DNA from: Dehalococcoidia bacterium
Lineage (GTDB): Bacteria > Chloroflexota > Dehalococcoidia > Dehalococcoidales > Fen-1064
DNA: 6,594 nucleotides
Assembly (NCBI GenBank): GCA_030691775.1
Contig: JAUYDN010000180.1
Span: forward strand, 1-6,594
Direction: 5' to 3'
Positions 1-5,365 of the stretch are shown piece after piece (the stretch's first letter is position 1; each line of letters starts with the position of its first letter). The notes under the pieces are model-generated. The model was given only the letters and a program-made list of their open reading frames with translations, was not told the DNA's origin and ran no database searches. A program made the translations under genes and the position numbers.

Positions 1-138
1 AGCTGTCAGCGCTCAGAAGTAAGCTTATTGGATATTTACCGTTAACACCTGATAACTTCAAGGTGACTATCGAGAGATGAAAACCTGTTATTCCGTCTCA
101 TCCGGACCAGGTAGCATGTTACCCGAATTTACGGTGGA
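1..138. other. Unassigned left edge
   Basis: No convincing gene, RNA or repeat is visible here. All frames are broken by stops or give only short peptides with no recognisable motif. I tested whether this stretch is the missing upstream part of the transposase remnant found beyond 687. The frame that would join it contains a stop at 78-80, and the residues after it do not resemble the family. It may be decayed intergenic DNA or the edge of an older insertion. Confidence 0.5.
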
Positions 139-234
139 CTATTGGAGTGTCTCAATAACAGCTTTACAATTCTGAATACTTGTACCTGGCCAAGTACAGG
201 TAAAAGATGCCGGTTCTTACACAGCGCCTCATCC

Positions 235-253
235 CCCCGCATCAAGTGCGGGG
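235..253. repeat. Hairpin with TCAAG loop
   Basis: CCCCGCA (235-241) pairs perfectly with TGCGGGG (247-253) around the loop TCAAG. The same loop sits in the hairpin at 432-452, where the stem bases differ but still pair. No run of T follows, so it is unlikely to be a simple terminator. Confidence 0.6.
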
Positions 254-279
254 CAGGCTCTTACCCCTTCTCCGCAGAG

Positions 280-515
280 GCTGTTAAAAAATGAGGCTAT
301 TTTTGTTTGGGTTTATGATAATTGCTCTGCGGCTAATACCTTTGTCATTCCAGCCCCGTGTCGTGGCACGGGGTAAACTCCGGCTGGAATCCAGTATCGA
401 ATGCCAATGAATTTTCACTGTTGTTTCCTGGATTCCGTATCAAGTACGGAATGACAGGGGGTCATTAAAGAATAGTAAATCATGAAAACCCGTATCAAGA
501 AATTTCTTTAACAGC
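280..515. mobile_element. Nested 236-bp MITE-like element with 10-bp target duplication
   Basis: The ends are inverted: GCTGTTAAAAAA at 280-291 against TTTCTTTAACAGC at 503-515, with a subterminal inverted pair GGGTTTATGAT (309-319) and ATCATGAAAACCC (479-491). CTCCGCAGAG stands directly on both sides (270-279 and 516-525), as expected of a target-site duplication. Because that 10-mer is itself near-palindromic, the border between terminal repeat and duplication can be moved by a few bases. Deleting the element and one copy restores a perfect hairpin with 9-bp arms, CCCCTTCTC-CGCA-GAGAAGGGG, which is strong evidence for a real insertion. There is no coding capacity, so a transposase supplied elsewhere must have moved it. 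Confidence 0.75.
343..456. repeat. Symmetrical pair of REP/BIME-like hairpins
   Basis: Two hairpin modules face each other. The outer ends TGTCATTCC (343-351) and GGAATGACA (448-456) are perfect inverted copies, as are the inner ends GGAATCCAG (386-394) and CTGGATTCC (428-436). The left module folds through ATTCCAGCC (347-355) with GGCTGGAAT (382-390), and alternatively CCCCGTG (354-360) with CACGGGG (367-373). The right module folds ATTCCGTA (432-439) with TACGGAAT (445-452) around a TCAAG loop. This resembles the short extragenic palindromes scattered through many bacterial genomes. Here they form the core of the 280-515 element. Confidence 0.7.
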
Positions 516-541
516 CTCCGCAGAGAAGGGGCAGAACTCTT

Positions 542-567
542 TTGAGAGGGGCTAACGCCCCTCTCAA
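542..567. repeat. 11-bp perfect hairpin inside the outer element
   Basis: TTGAGAGGGGC (542-552) pairs perfectly with GCCCCTCTCAA (557-567) around TAAC. It follows the split hairpin at 264-279/526-531 closely, so the outer element contains a run of strong stems. No T-tract follows on either strand, so a structural or repeat role is more likely than termination. Confidence 0.6.
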
Positions 568-686
568 CTCCCTTGTGCAAGTTGGCAGTCATCTTGCTTT
601 CCCACCCTTTGCAACCATCATTTTTATATTTCGTCCGTGGCACCACACTCCATGTGTAATTGTTAAGTTATTTCGGAGACACTCCA

Positions 687-1048
687 ATAGCACGGTTAAC
701 AGAGGAGCACGATGTCTACCGCTGGTTAAGGGGAGGAGTGCCGGTTGATTATCATTTGCTGGCGGAGTTTCGTGTAACTCATCAAGGGAGATTGATGCTC
801 TTATTACTCAGATCATCGCGGTTCTCCTCAAAGCTGAGCTAATCGAGTTAAAGCGAATATCTCAGGATGGCATGCGGGTCCGAGCCAGTGCCGGGCACTC
901 CTCCTTTCATCGGGAGAATAGTCTTGGGAAGTGTCTGGAGGAAGCACAGGAACAGGTAAAGCGAGAGATATGGAATATTTTCGACCGACTCGGTGTCAAC
1001 GACCGCGCTCAAGCTGTCTCCGAGGCAATGAAGCGGCGGATAATTTAG
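687..1048 (+). pseudogene. Transposase remnant, IS1182-like, frameshifted
   Basis: Translation from 687 gives IARLTEEHDVYRWLRGG then VPVDYHLLAEFRV, the pattern of IS1182-type (DUF772-containing) transposases, which carry 'RL..EH.AYRWL.GGV.V.YH.L.DFR'. Near 788 the reading frame moves back by one base. It continues as EIDALITQIIAVLLKAELIE, then LKRISQDGMRVRASAG and CLEEAQEQVKREI, to a stop at 1046-1048. One lost G in the run at 786-788 would explain the shift. About 120 internal residues of a protein that is normally several hundred long remain. Both the N-terminal part and the catalytic C-terminal part are missing, so it is certainly inactive. The upstream border coincides with the end of the inverted-repeat element. 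Family assignment is from remembered motifs. Confidence 0.75.
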
Positions 1049-1109
1049 CGAAAGTGATGGTGCTCTCGAGCGAGGGAGACGGGAGTTTTTTCTTCTTGTT
1101 TATAACGGT

Positions 1110-1808
1110 TCAGCGCTTCCTCCCTACCGGAATGACATACAGCGGATTTTCACCCTCAGATAAACCTATGATGTCAGAGACTTGCTCATCATAGAATGCT
1201 CCCACCGTCACCGCGCCTAAGCCCAGAGCAGTTGCCTGCAAGCAGATATTCTGTGCGGCATGCCCCGCCTCGAGATAGACATACCTGACGCCTCTCTCGC
1301 CGTATTTAACGGTCGTCCGTTCGTAAACCGCCGCGATGACTATATCGATAGCCGCATCCTTCACGCAACTCTGGTTAAGACTGGCTTGAAACAGCTTCTC
1401 CCTGATATCCGCATCCCCCGTTTTCTTTAATGTGTGGTACACTGGCTCGTATTTGTATATCCCGGGAGCAAGGTTTTTAACATTGCCCACAGCTACGTAT
1501 AGCTCGAGCGGATAGAGGGCTCCTGCTGAAGGCACGGTACGCCCGCCCCAATCAGCCGTCGTGCCCTGCCCGGACCAGAGTAACTGGGAGAGGTCAGTCA
1601 GTTCCAGAGCTTCCGAGGAGTATTCTCTTATGGACCGCCTCTGGTACAGGACTTTCTCTAAGGACGCGCTACCGTCCAGCACAGGCGCTGGTAATACAAT
1701 GGATGAAACGGCGGGCTCTTTCACATCGGGACGGGGGTACGGCGTCTGTGCACAGGCACTAAGACCAAACACAGCTAAGGCGACAATGCTGACCGCGATG
1801 CTCTTCAT
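1110..1808 (-). CDS. SagB/ThcOx-type nitroreductase-family lipoprotein
   Basis: This is a 232-residue flavin (FMN) oxidoreductase of the nitroreductase fold, closest to the SagB/ThcOx branch. That branch includes azoline oxidases of thiazole/oxazole-modified microcin synthesis, but also many stand-alone proteins of unknown substrate. Visible motifs are RRSIREY (58-63), the FMN-loop pattern PSAGALYPLE (93-102), EAGHAAQNICLQATALGLG (180-198) and a C-terminal PLYVIPVGRKR. The N-terminus has a charged residue, a hydrophobic stretch and the lipobox LSAC (16-19), so Cys19 should be lipidated and the enzyme exported and membrane-anchored. I chose the ATG at 1808 because AAGGAGGT lies 8 bases upstream and it starts the signal peptide exactly; a TTG at 1841 in the same frame has no such support. 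No cyclodehydratase or precursor peptide is nearby, so a role in peptide modification is not supported. Confidence 0.85.
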   Translation of the reverse strand: MKSIAVSIVALAVFGLSACAQTPYPRPDVKEPAVSSIVLPAPVLDGSASLEKVLYQRRSIREYSSEALELTDLSQLLWSGQGTTADWGGRTVPSAGALYPLELYVAVGNVKNLAPGIYKYEPVYHTLKKTGDADIREKLFQASLNQSCVKDAAIDIVIAAVYERTTVKYGERGVRYVYLEAGHAAQNICLQATALGLGAVTVGAFYDEQVSDIIGLSEGENPLYVIPVGRKR

Positions 1809-1900
1809 TCTGTGGACCTCCTTACCGCTTTGCGGCAACAAGCAGGTTGACGGTCACCCTGTATATGGTACGAAACATAGCAGACCACGTTCTCCACAAG

Positions 1901-1929
1901 ATTTTACGCTAGTTTTCCCGCTCTTTCAA
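1901..1929 (-). promoter_or_regulatory. Sigma-70-type promoter for the SagB-like gene
   Basis: On the reverse strand TTGAAA (1929-1924) and TAAAAT (1906-1901) are separated by exactly 17 bases, close to the -35/-10 consensus. Transcription would begin near 1894, giving a leader of about 86 bases. A small hairpin, CCGC-AAA-GCGG (1835-1825), lies just before the ribosome-binding site of the gene at 1808. Confidence 0.6.
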
Positions 1930-2126
1930 AAGGACCGGAGATTGTGAAAGAACCGCCACATTTCCCGTACATGTTGTGACCTGCCCGGTCCAATGCCATG
2001 ATACCCACAGTTCTGCATTGCTGGCATGCTTTCCAAACTGCGCAAGGCGGCGCCCGGTATCATTACCCCCAACTGAAAGAAAGCGTCCACCACCGACCCC
2101 GCCAGAGACATGAGGAGGGCACGAAC
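1930..2126. other. Divergent intergenic region, no gene seen
   Basis: This lies between the SagB-like gene's promoter and the small forward ORF. A 61-codon reverse frame (2111-1926) has no ribosome-binding site and no recognisable motif. Short inverted pairs exist: ATGATACC (1998-2005) with GGTATCAT (2056-2063), and ATGCCA (1993-1998) with TGGCAT (2022-2027). They overlap each other and could arise by chance. A weak forward promoter candidate is TTGTGA (1974-1979), 17 bases, CATGAT (1997-2002). Confidence 0.4.
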
Positions 2127-2312
2127 ATGGATAAGATATTTCAGGTTGCGGTTGACTTCCCAGGTACGGTCTTCTATGCGGCCGTTGTCGGAATCGGGTT
2201 ATGTTCCTGGGTGGTCGTCTGGTCGAGCGAACGGCGTATCAAACGGCGGGACCGTCATCTGAAGGACCCTGAACACGATGAGCCAGATTCCCCCTGCCAT
2301 AGAGAGTCCTGA
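2127..2312 (+). CDS. Small single-pass membrane protein, unknown function
   Basis: The 61-residue protein begins MDKIFQVAVDFPG. Residues 13-32 form one hydrophobic segment (TVFYAAVVGIGLCSWVVVW), followed at once by a strongly basic stretch (RRIKRRDRHLK) and then an acidic tail (DPEHDEPDS). By the positive-inside rule the tail should be cytoplasmic. The frame is open further up to 1998, but the start at 2127 is favoured because GAGGAGGG sits 6 bases before the ATG, and the upstream residues look like non-coding translation. It is the only forward-strand gene, transcribed away from the SagB-like gene and towards the ETF terminator. I do not recognise a family; the layout is typical of small accessory subunits or stress-type membrane peptides. 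It could still be spurious. Confidence 0.6.
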   Translation: MDKIFQVAVDFPGTVFYAAVVGIGLCSWVVVWSSERRIKRRDRHLKDPEHDEPDSPCHRES

Positions 2313-2341
2313 TTCCATGCCGGGCTACCAATCCTGACAAC

Positions 2342-2377
2342 GAAAAAGAAAAGGGGCTACCGTTTAGATAACCCCTT
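2342..2377 (-). terminator. Rho-independent terminator after etfA
   Basis: Read on the reverse strand, AAGGGGTTA (2377-2369) pairs with TAGCCCCTT (2359-2351) around a 9-base loop, nine pairs including one G-U. TTCTTTTTC follows directly (2350-2342). The stem starts 27 bases past the etfA stop. The T-rich tail is only on this strand, so it ends the ETF operon and not the small forward gene. Confidence 0.8.
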
Positions 2378-2403
2378 CTCCATCAATAATCAGTTTGGTT
2401 TTC

Positions 2404-3402
2404 TTACCGCCCCAGCAGTTCCTTAACCTTTGCCGTAAAAGCGGGCACAATTTTTTTCCAATCGCCCACCACACCGAACCGCGCTTCCTTGAAGATATTT
2501 GCCTCCGGGTCACGGTTGATGGCGATGATGTTCTTACTGCCGCCGCAACCCGCGATGTGCTGACTGGAACCGGAAATCGCCACGGCGATGTATACATCAG
2601 GTGAGACGATTTTACCGGTCAAGCCGACCTGAATGGTCTCCGGTACCCAGCCGCTGTCACACGGCGGACGGCTGGCGCCCATAGCACCCTTGAGTATTTT
2701 CGCAAGCTCTTCGAGCTGTTTGAACCCTTCCGGTCCGCCAATGCCCCTGCCGCCTGAAACCACCACAGATGCGTCTTCGAGTTTAATACCTTCCACTTCC
2801 GCTATTACTTTTTGCAGGACATTGGTCCTGATAGCGGCGGCATCCAGTCCGGCGGCTACTGTTACCACTTCGCCCTTGCGTGCGCTGTCCGGCGCGATGG
2901 GAGACATTGCCTTGGCGCGCACGGTTGCCATTTGTGGATACAGGTCGCTGGTGAAAATGGCGCGGGCATTACCGCCGTACACCGGCTTGGTCAACATTAG
3001 CTGTTTGCTGGTGGCATCAACCGTTAGATCGATACAGTCCATCGTGACAGCCGTGTTCAATCTGAAGGCGAGCCGCGATGCCAGGTCACGCCCGATGGTA
3101 GTCTGCCCGGCGAGGATAATACGCGGGTTGACCTGTTTAGCCACTTTTTCCGCGGTGGCAACCCAGGCATCGGTGCGGTAGTCTTTCAGCAACGGGTCAT
3201 CCACGATAAAAACTTTATCCGCGCCGAAAGTAATGGCTTCTGCGGCAACACCCGCGATGCCGCTACCTATTACCAGTGCGCTCACTTCGTCCCCGAGGTC
3301 AGCGGCGAGTTTGCGCGCCGCCCCCAGCAATTCCTTGCTTATTGACGCGAGCGAGCTATTTAGAGCCTCAGCGATTATCATTATGCCTTTATTATCAGCC
3401 AT
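2404..3402 (-). CDS. etfA: Electron transfer flavoprotein alpha subunit
   Basis: EtfA pairs with EtfB to form a soluble FAD heterodimer that accepts electrons from acyl-CoA dehydrogenases or related flavoenzymes and passes them to the membrane quinone pool or another acceptor. The 332 residues fit the family's usual length. Residues 1-200 form the N-terminal Rossmann-like domain (GIMIIAEALNSSL at 6-18). The C-terminal FAD domain shows SGGRGIGG (216-223), GASRPPCDSGWVP (242-254), QVGLTGKIVSPDVYIA (258-273), ISGSSQHIAG (276-285) and NIIAINRDPEANIF (291-304). These match the known FAD-binding signature, including the Arg of GASR. The start has AAGGAGAA 5 bases upstream. It follows etfB by 41 bases and is co-transcribed with it. 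No N-terminal ferredoxin domain is present. Confidence 0.95.
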   Translation of the reverse strand: MADNKGIMIIAEALNSSLASISKELLGAARKLAADLGDEVSALVIGSGIAGVAAEAITFGADKVFIVDDPLLKDYRTDAWVATAEKVAKQVNPRIILAGQTTIGRDLASRLAFRLNTAVTMDCIDLTVDATSKQLMLTKPVYGGNARAIFTSDLYPQMATVRAKAMSPIAPDSARKGEVVTVAAGLDAAAIRTNVLQKVIAEVEGIKLEDASVVVSGGRGIGGPEGFKQLEELAKILKGAMGASRPPCDSGWVPETIQVGLTGKIVSPDVYIAVAISGSSQHIAGCGGSKNIIAINRDPEANIFKEARFGVVGDWKKIVPAFTAKVKELLGR

Positions 3403-3420
3403 TCTATTTCTCCTTCATTA

Positions 3421-3453
3421 ACTGCTTTTGAACAACGCCGGCTCTAAAGCAGT
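3421..3453 (-). promoter_or_regulatory. Intercistronic stem-loop between etfB and etfA
   Basis: On the transcript, ACTGCTTT (3453-3446) pairs perfectly with AAAGCAGT (3428-3421) across a 17-base loop. The upstream arm covers the last codons of etfB and the first base read of its TAG stop; the downstream arm ends shortly before the etfA ribosome-binding site. No T-tract follows, so it is not an obvious terminator. It could affect mRNA processing or the ratio of the two subunits, but it may also be chance. Confidence 0.4.
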
Positions 3454-4244
3454 TTCACCTCCACGAGTTTCCTGGCGAGGTTGGCGGCGGCATCCTCTTC
3501 ATTCTCACCGGTGATGATTTCCACCTTGCCCTCGCGCACCGGCTGGAAGAGCTTGAGCATCTTACTGCGCCGTCCGGTAGCACCAATCTTGCCGGGTTCG
3601 ACGCCGATATCCGCCGGCTTCCAGACAATCGGCTCTTTGCGCTTTGCCGACATAATTCCCTTGATGGTGGCATAACGCGGCTCGCCGAGCTCGTTGCTGA
3701 CGGTGATAAGCGCTGGCAGGTTGACCTCGACGACTTCGTAGCCATCGGCGGTGACTTTTTCGACCCTTGCCTTGCCATCCAGGACTTCCACCTTCCTGGC
3801 GACAGTCACCTGCGGGATACCCAGGATTTCAGCGATGGCGCTACCCACCTGCCCGGCATCCGTATCCGAAGCCTGTCTGCCGCAGAATATGATATCGAAC
3901 TGGCCGATTTTCTTGATAGCCATTGCCAGGGCATAGGCAGTCGACCAGCTATCGCCCTCGATGAACGCCGGGTCCTCCAGGAGAATTAACTCGTCGGCGC
4001 CCATGGAAAGCGGTTTTTTGACGACATCCCGCAGAAGTCCGATGCCCAAACTGAGAATGCTGATTTTACCACCCTTGGCATCCTTTATTCTAAGGGCGGC
4101 TTCTACGGCTTGCTCATCGAAGGGACTGATGACGGGGGGTACGCCTGGTGGTGGCACTACCTTGTTCGTAGCGGGGTCGATTTTGAAAGACGCAGGCGGC
4201 GCCTCCGGGTCAGGCACTTGCTTGACACAGACAATCATGTTCAT
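3444..4244 (-). CDS. etfB: Electron transfer flavoprotein beta subunit
   Basis: EtfB is the partner of EtfA and carries the second nucleotide site: AMP in classical ETFs, FAD in electron-bifurcating ETFs. The 266 residues are normal length. It begins MNMIVCVKQVPDPE, the family's hallmark N-terminus, followed by NPFDEQAVEAALR-like ISPFDEQAVEAALRIKD (39-55), CGRQASDTDAGQVG (121-134) and LPALITVSNELGEPRYATIK (176-195), the latter being the conserved strand plus partner-recognition loop. The nucleotide-site motif reads DTDAGQVG, where bifurcating ETFs usually have DGDTAQVG. I cannot tell from this which class it belongs to. AAGGAGG lies 13 bases before the ATG, rather far. It is the first gene of the etfB-etfA operon. 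Confidence 0.95.
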   Translation of the reverse strand: MNMIVCVKQVPDPEAPPASFKIDPATNKVVPPPGVPPVISPFDEQAVEAALRIKDAKGGKISILSLGIGLLRDVVKKPLSMGADELILLEDPAFIEGDSWSTAYALAMAIKKIGQFDIIFCGRQASDTDAGQVGSAIAEILGIPQVTVARKVEVLDGKARVEKVTADGYEVVEVNLPALITVSNELGEPRYATIKGIMSAKRKEPIVWKPADIGVEPGKIGATGRRSKMLKLFQPVREGKVEIITGENEEDAAANLARKLVEVKLL

Positions 4245-4299
4245 TTGTGTGCCGGTTCCTCCTTAGACTCTTTTAGCTTTTCGGGGTCAAACCTTGTCT

Positions 4300-4329
4300 A
4301 CTTTAGCACCTGCACAATTTGAGCGTCAA
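4300..4329 (-). promoter_or_regulatory. Sigma-70-type promoter for etfBA
   Basis: On the reverse strand TTGACG (4329-4324), an 18-base spacer and TAAAGT (4305-4300) resemble a housekeeping promoter. The predicted start near 4293 gives a leader of about 50 bases to etfB at 4244. This supports separate transcription of etfBA from the upstream CoA-transferase/methyltransferase pair. Confidence 0.55.
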
Positions 4330-4442
4330 GTCGCATTTTGGCGTACACGGAGAAAGTAGCAACTATCAAGTATCAATAATCAAAACCGCCCCTTTTCCCC
4401 ATCCTTATGTCTCGCCTCCCATGCCTGTAACATCGCAACTCG

Positions 4443-4577
4443 ATGTCTTTGCGAGGAGTTAAAGCGACGAAGCAATCTAAAGCCGTGCGGATGGGCTTAC
4501 GGAATGGGGGTTTTCTGATTACGCACACACCAGGCGGGCGGAGTAACCGGCGGCTTTCGTTAATTGAAATGACAGCT
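4443..4577. repeat. Degenerate GCGAGGAG-type interspersed repeat
   Basis: TGTCTTTGCGAGGAG (4445-4459) followed by AGCGACGAAGCAATCT (4463-4478) closely resembles the widespread extragenic repeat of the form TGTCATTGCGAGGAGCGAAGCGACGAAGCAATCT. A possible inverted end, AAATGACAG, occurs at 4567-4575. The spacer it occupies (4330-4606) otherwise shows no gene and no convincing terminator for the methyltransferase. The far border is approximate because the second arm is badly decayed. Confidence 0.5.
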
Positions 4578-4606
4578 TTCCTTAAGTAGGTTAAAACGTC
4601 ACCTCG

Positions 4607-5356
4607 TTACTTCTCCGCCACCGCCACCAGCCGGCGGGCGTTCTGGTCGTAGGGGCTACCCGCCAGGTCGCCGTAAACGGTAACCTTCTTGAAGCCGGCG
4701 CTCTTGAGCAGGGCGACCAACTCCGTGGCGCAATATAGCCGGAGAACAATACGATTTTCGTACCGTTCACCATCCTTTATCAGCGTCCACAAGCTCTCGA
4801 TTCTCTCCCAGTTCCCCACGATTTTCCGCTCTTCCAGCCACAACACCTCGCCTTCCTGGCGCCAGTCACGCTCACGGAAGACCCGCGCCAGCACCTCTTT
4901 GCCCTGCGTATCGATGAGGAACCTGCCACCCCGCTTCAGGCTGGCGTACGCGTTATGCGCTACCCTGCGGTCGTCTTCAATATCCTCGAAAAACCCGAAC
5001 GAGGTGAACATGTTGATAATGGCGTCGAAAGCATCCGGGCGGCGGAAGGTACGCATGTCTTCGCGGACGAACTCAATAACCAGCTTCTCTTCTTTTGCGC
5101 GCGCGGTGGCGATATCGAGATAGGAAGGTGTAATATCCACTCCCGTGACTTTGAAACCGCGCCGTGCCAACTCCAGGGAATGCCTCCCCACCCCGCAACA
5201 GAGGTCAAGAATGTGAGCGCCGGATTTCAGGGCGACGAGCTTGATAAGGTCATCGATTTCTGTGCGGGCGTCCGCCAGCCGCTTGGGGCTGAACATGATG
5301 TCCCGCCACAGCTCCCAGAAGCTATTCTGCTCGTGCCACGGTTTTAGTTTGGGCAT
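4607..5356 (-). CDS. Class I SAM-dependent methyltransferase, substrate unknown
   Basis: The protein has 249 residues and a single Rossmann methyltransferase domain. Motif I is HILDLCCGVGRHSLELARRG (48-67). An acidic residue, Asp74 in VTGVDITPSYLDIA, probably contacts the SAM ribose. VREDMRTF (97-104) is the adenine-side loop and FDAIINMFTSFGFFED (110-125) the strand-IV region. LKRGGRFLIDT (140-150) follows, and the C-terminus has a conserved-looking GSPYDQNARRLVAVAE segment (233-248). There is no transmembrane segment, so it should be cytoplasmic. The start lies only 9 bases after the CoA-transferase stop and has just a weak AGG ribosome-binding site, so translation is probably coupled to the upstream gene. 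Small-molecule methylation is the usual role of this shape, but the substrate cannot be read from the sequence. Confidence 0.85.
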   Translation of the reverse strand: MPKLKPWHEQNSFWELWRDIMFSPKRLADARTEIDDLIKLVALKSGAHILDLCCGVGRHSLELARRGFKVTGVDITPSYLDIATARAKEEKLVIEFVREDMRTFRRPDAFDAIINMFTSFGFFEDIEDDRRVAHNAYASLKRGGRFLIDTQGKEVLARVFRERDWRQEGEVLWLEERKIVGNWERIESLWTLIKDGERYENRIVLRLYCATELVALLKSAGFKKVTVYGDLAGSPYDQNARRLVAVAEK

Positions 5357-5365
5357 CGTAATAGC

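Larger units (their letters stand above)
139..690. mobile_element. Non-autonomous element with 33-bp terminal inverted repeats
   Basis: The two ends are inverted copies. 139-171 and the reverse complement of 658-690 match at 27 of 33 positions without gaps, and the outer 15 bases (CTATTGGAGTGTCTC) match perfectly. The 9 bases immediately outside, tacggtgga (130-138) and cacggttaa (691-699), agree at 6 of 9 positions and may be a decayed target duplication. Removing the inner insertion (280-515 plus one 10-bp duplication) leaves about 306 bp with no coding capacity, so it looks like a MITE or a solo-ends relic. The interior holds three strong GC-rich hairpins: 235-253, a third at 542-567, and between them one that is now split by the inner element. 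The right end abuts the first recognisable codon of the transposase remnant. The element family is not identified. Confidence 0.7.

Noticed and set aside
235..567. CRISPR array
   Set aside because: The repeats are palindromes of unequal length and spacing with no regular spacers and no cas genes.
542..842. Forward open frames as independent genes (542-748, 660-842)
   Set aside because: The first has no motif or ribosome-binding site and runs through a hairpin and the element end. The second is the front part of the transposase remnant, not a gene of its own.
1063..1091. Forward terminator before the T run at 1086-1091
   Set aside because: The only stem, CTCTC with GGGAG, is 5 bp with a G-U pair and a 13-base loop; too weak to call.
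1110..1808. RiPP (azole-peptide) biosynthesis cluster
   Set aside because: A single SagB-like enzyme with a lipoprotein signal, without cyclodehydratase, transporter or precursor peptide, does not support it.
1934..1980. Cobalamin-riboswitch-like string (GTGAAAGAACCGCCAC)
   Set aside because: It resembles only one box of the riboswitch. The other conserved boxes and the required pairing are missing.
1926..2111. 61-codon reverse frame opposite the small membrane gene's leader
   Set aside because: The sequence before its ATG is CCTCCTC, the complement of a ribosome-binding site, and the peptide has no recognisable features.
1998..2126. Upstream extension of the small membrane protein to 104 residues
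   Set aside because: No ribosome-binding site stands before 1998, whereas GAGGAGGG precedes the internal ATG at 2127 and the protein-like part begins there.
2395..5347. Forward frames opposite the ETF, methyltransferase and CoA-transferase genes
   Set aside because: They are shadows of strongly supported reverse-strand genes and have no family motifs.
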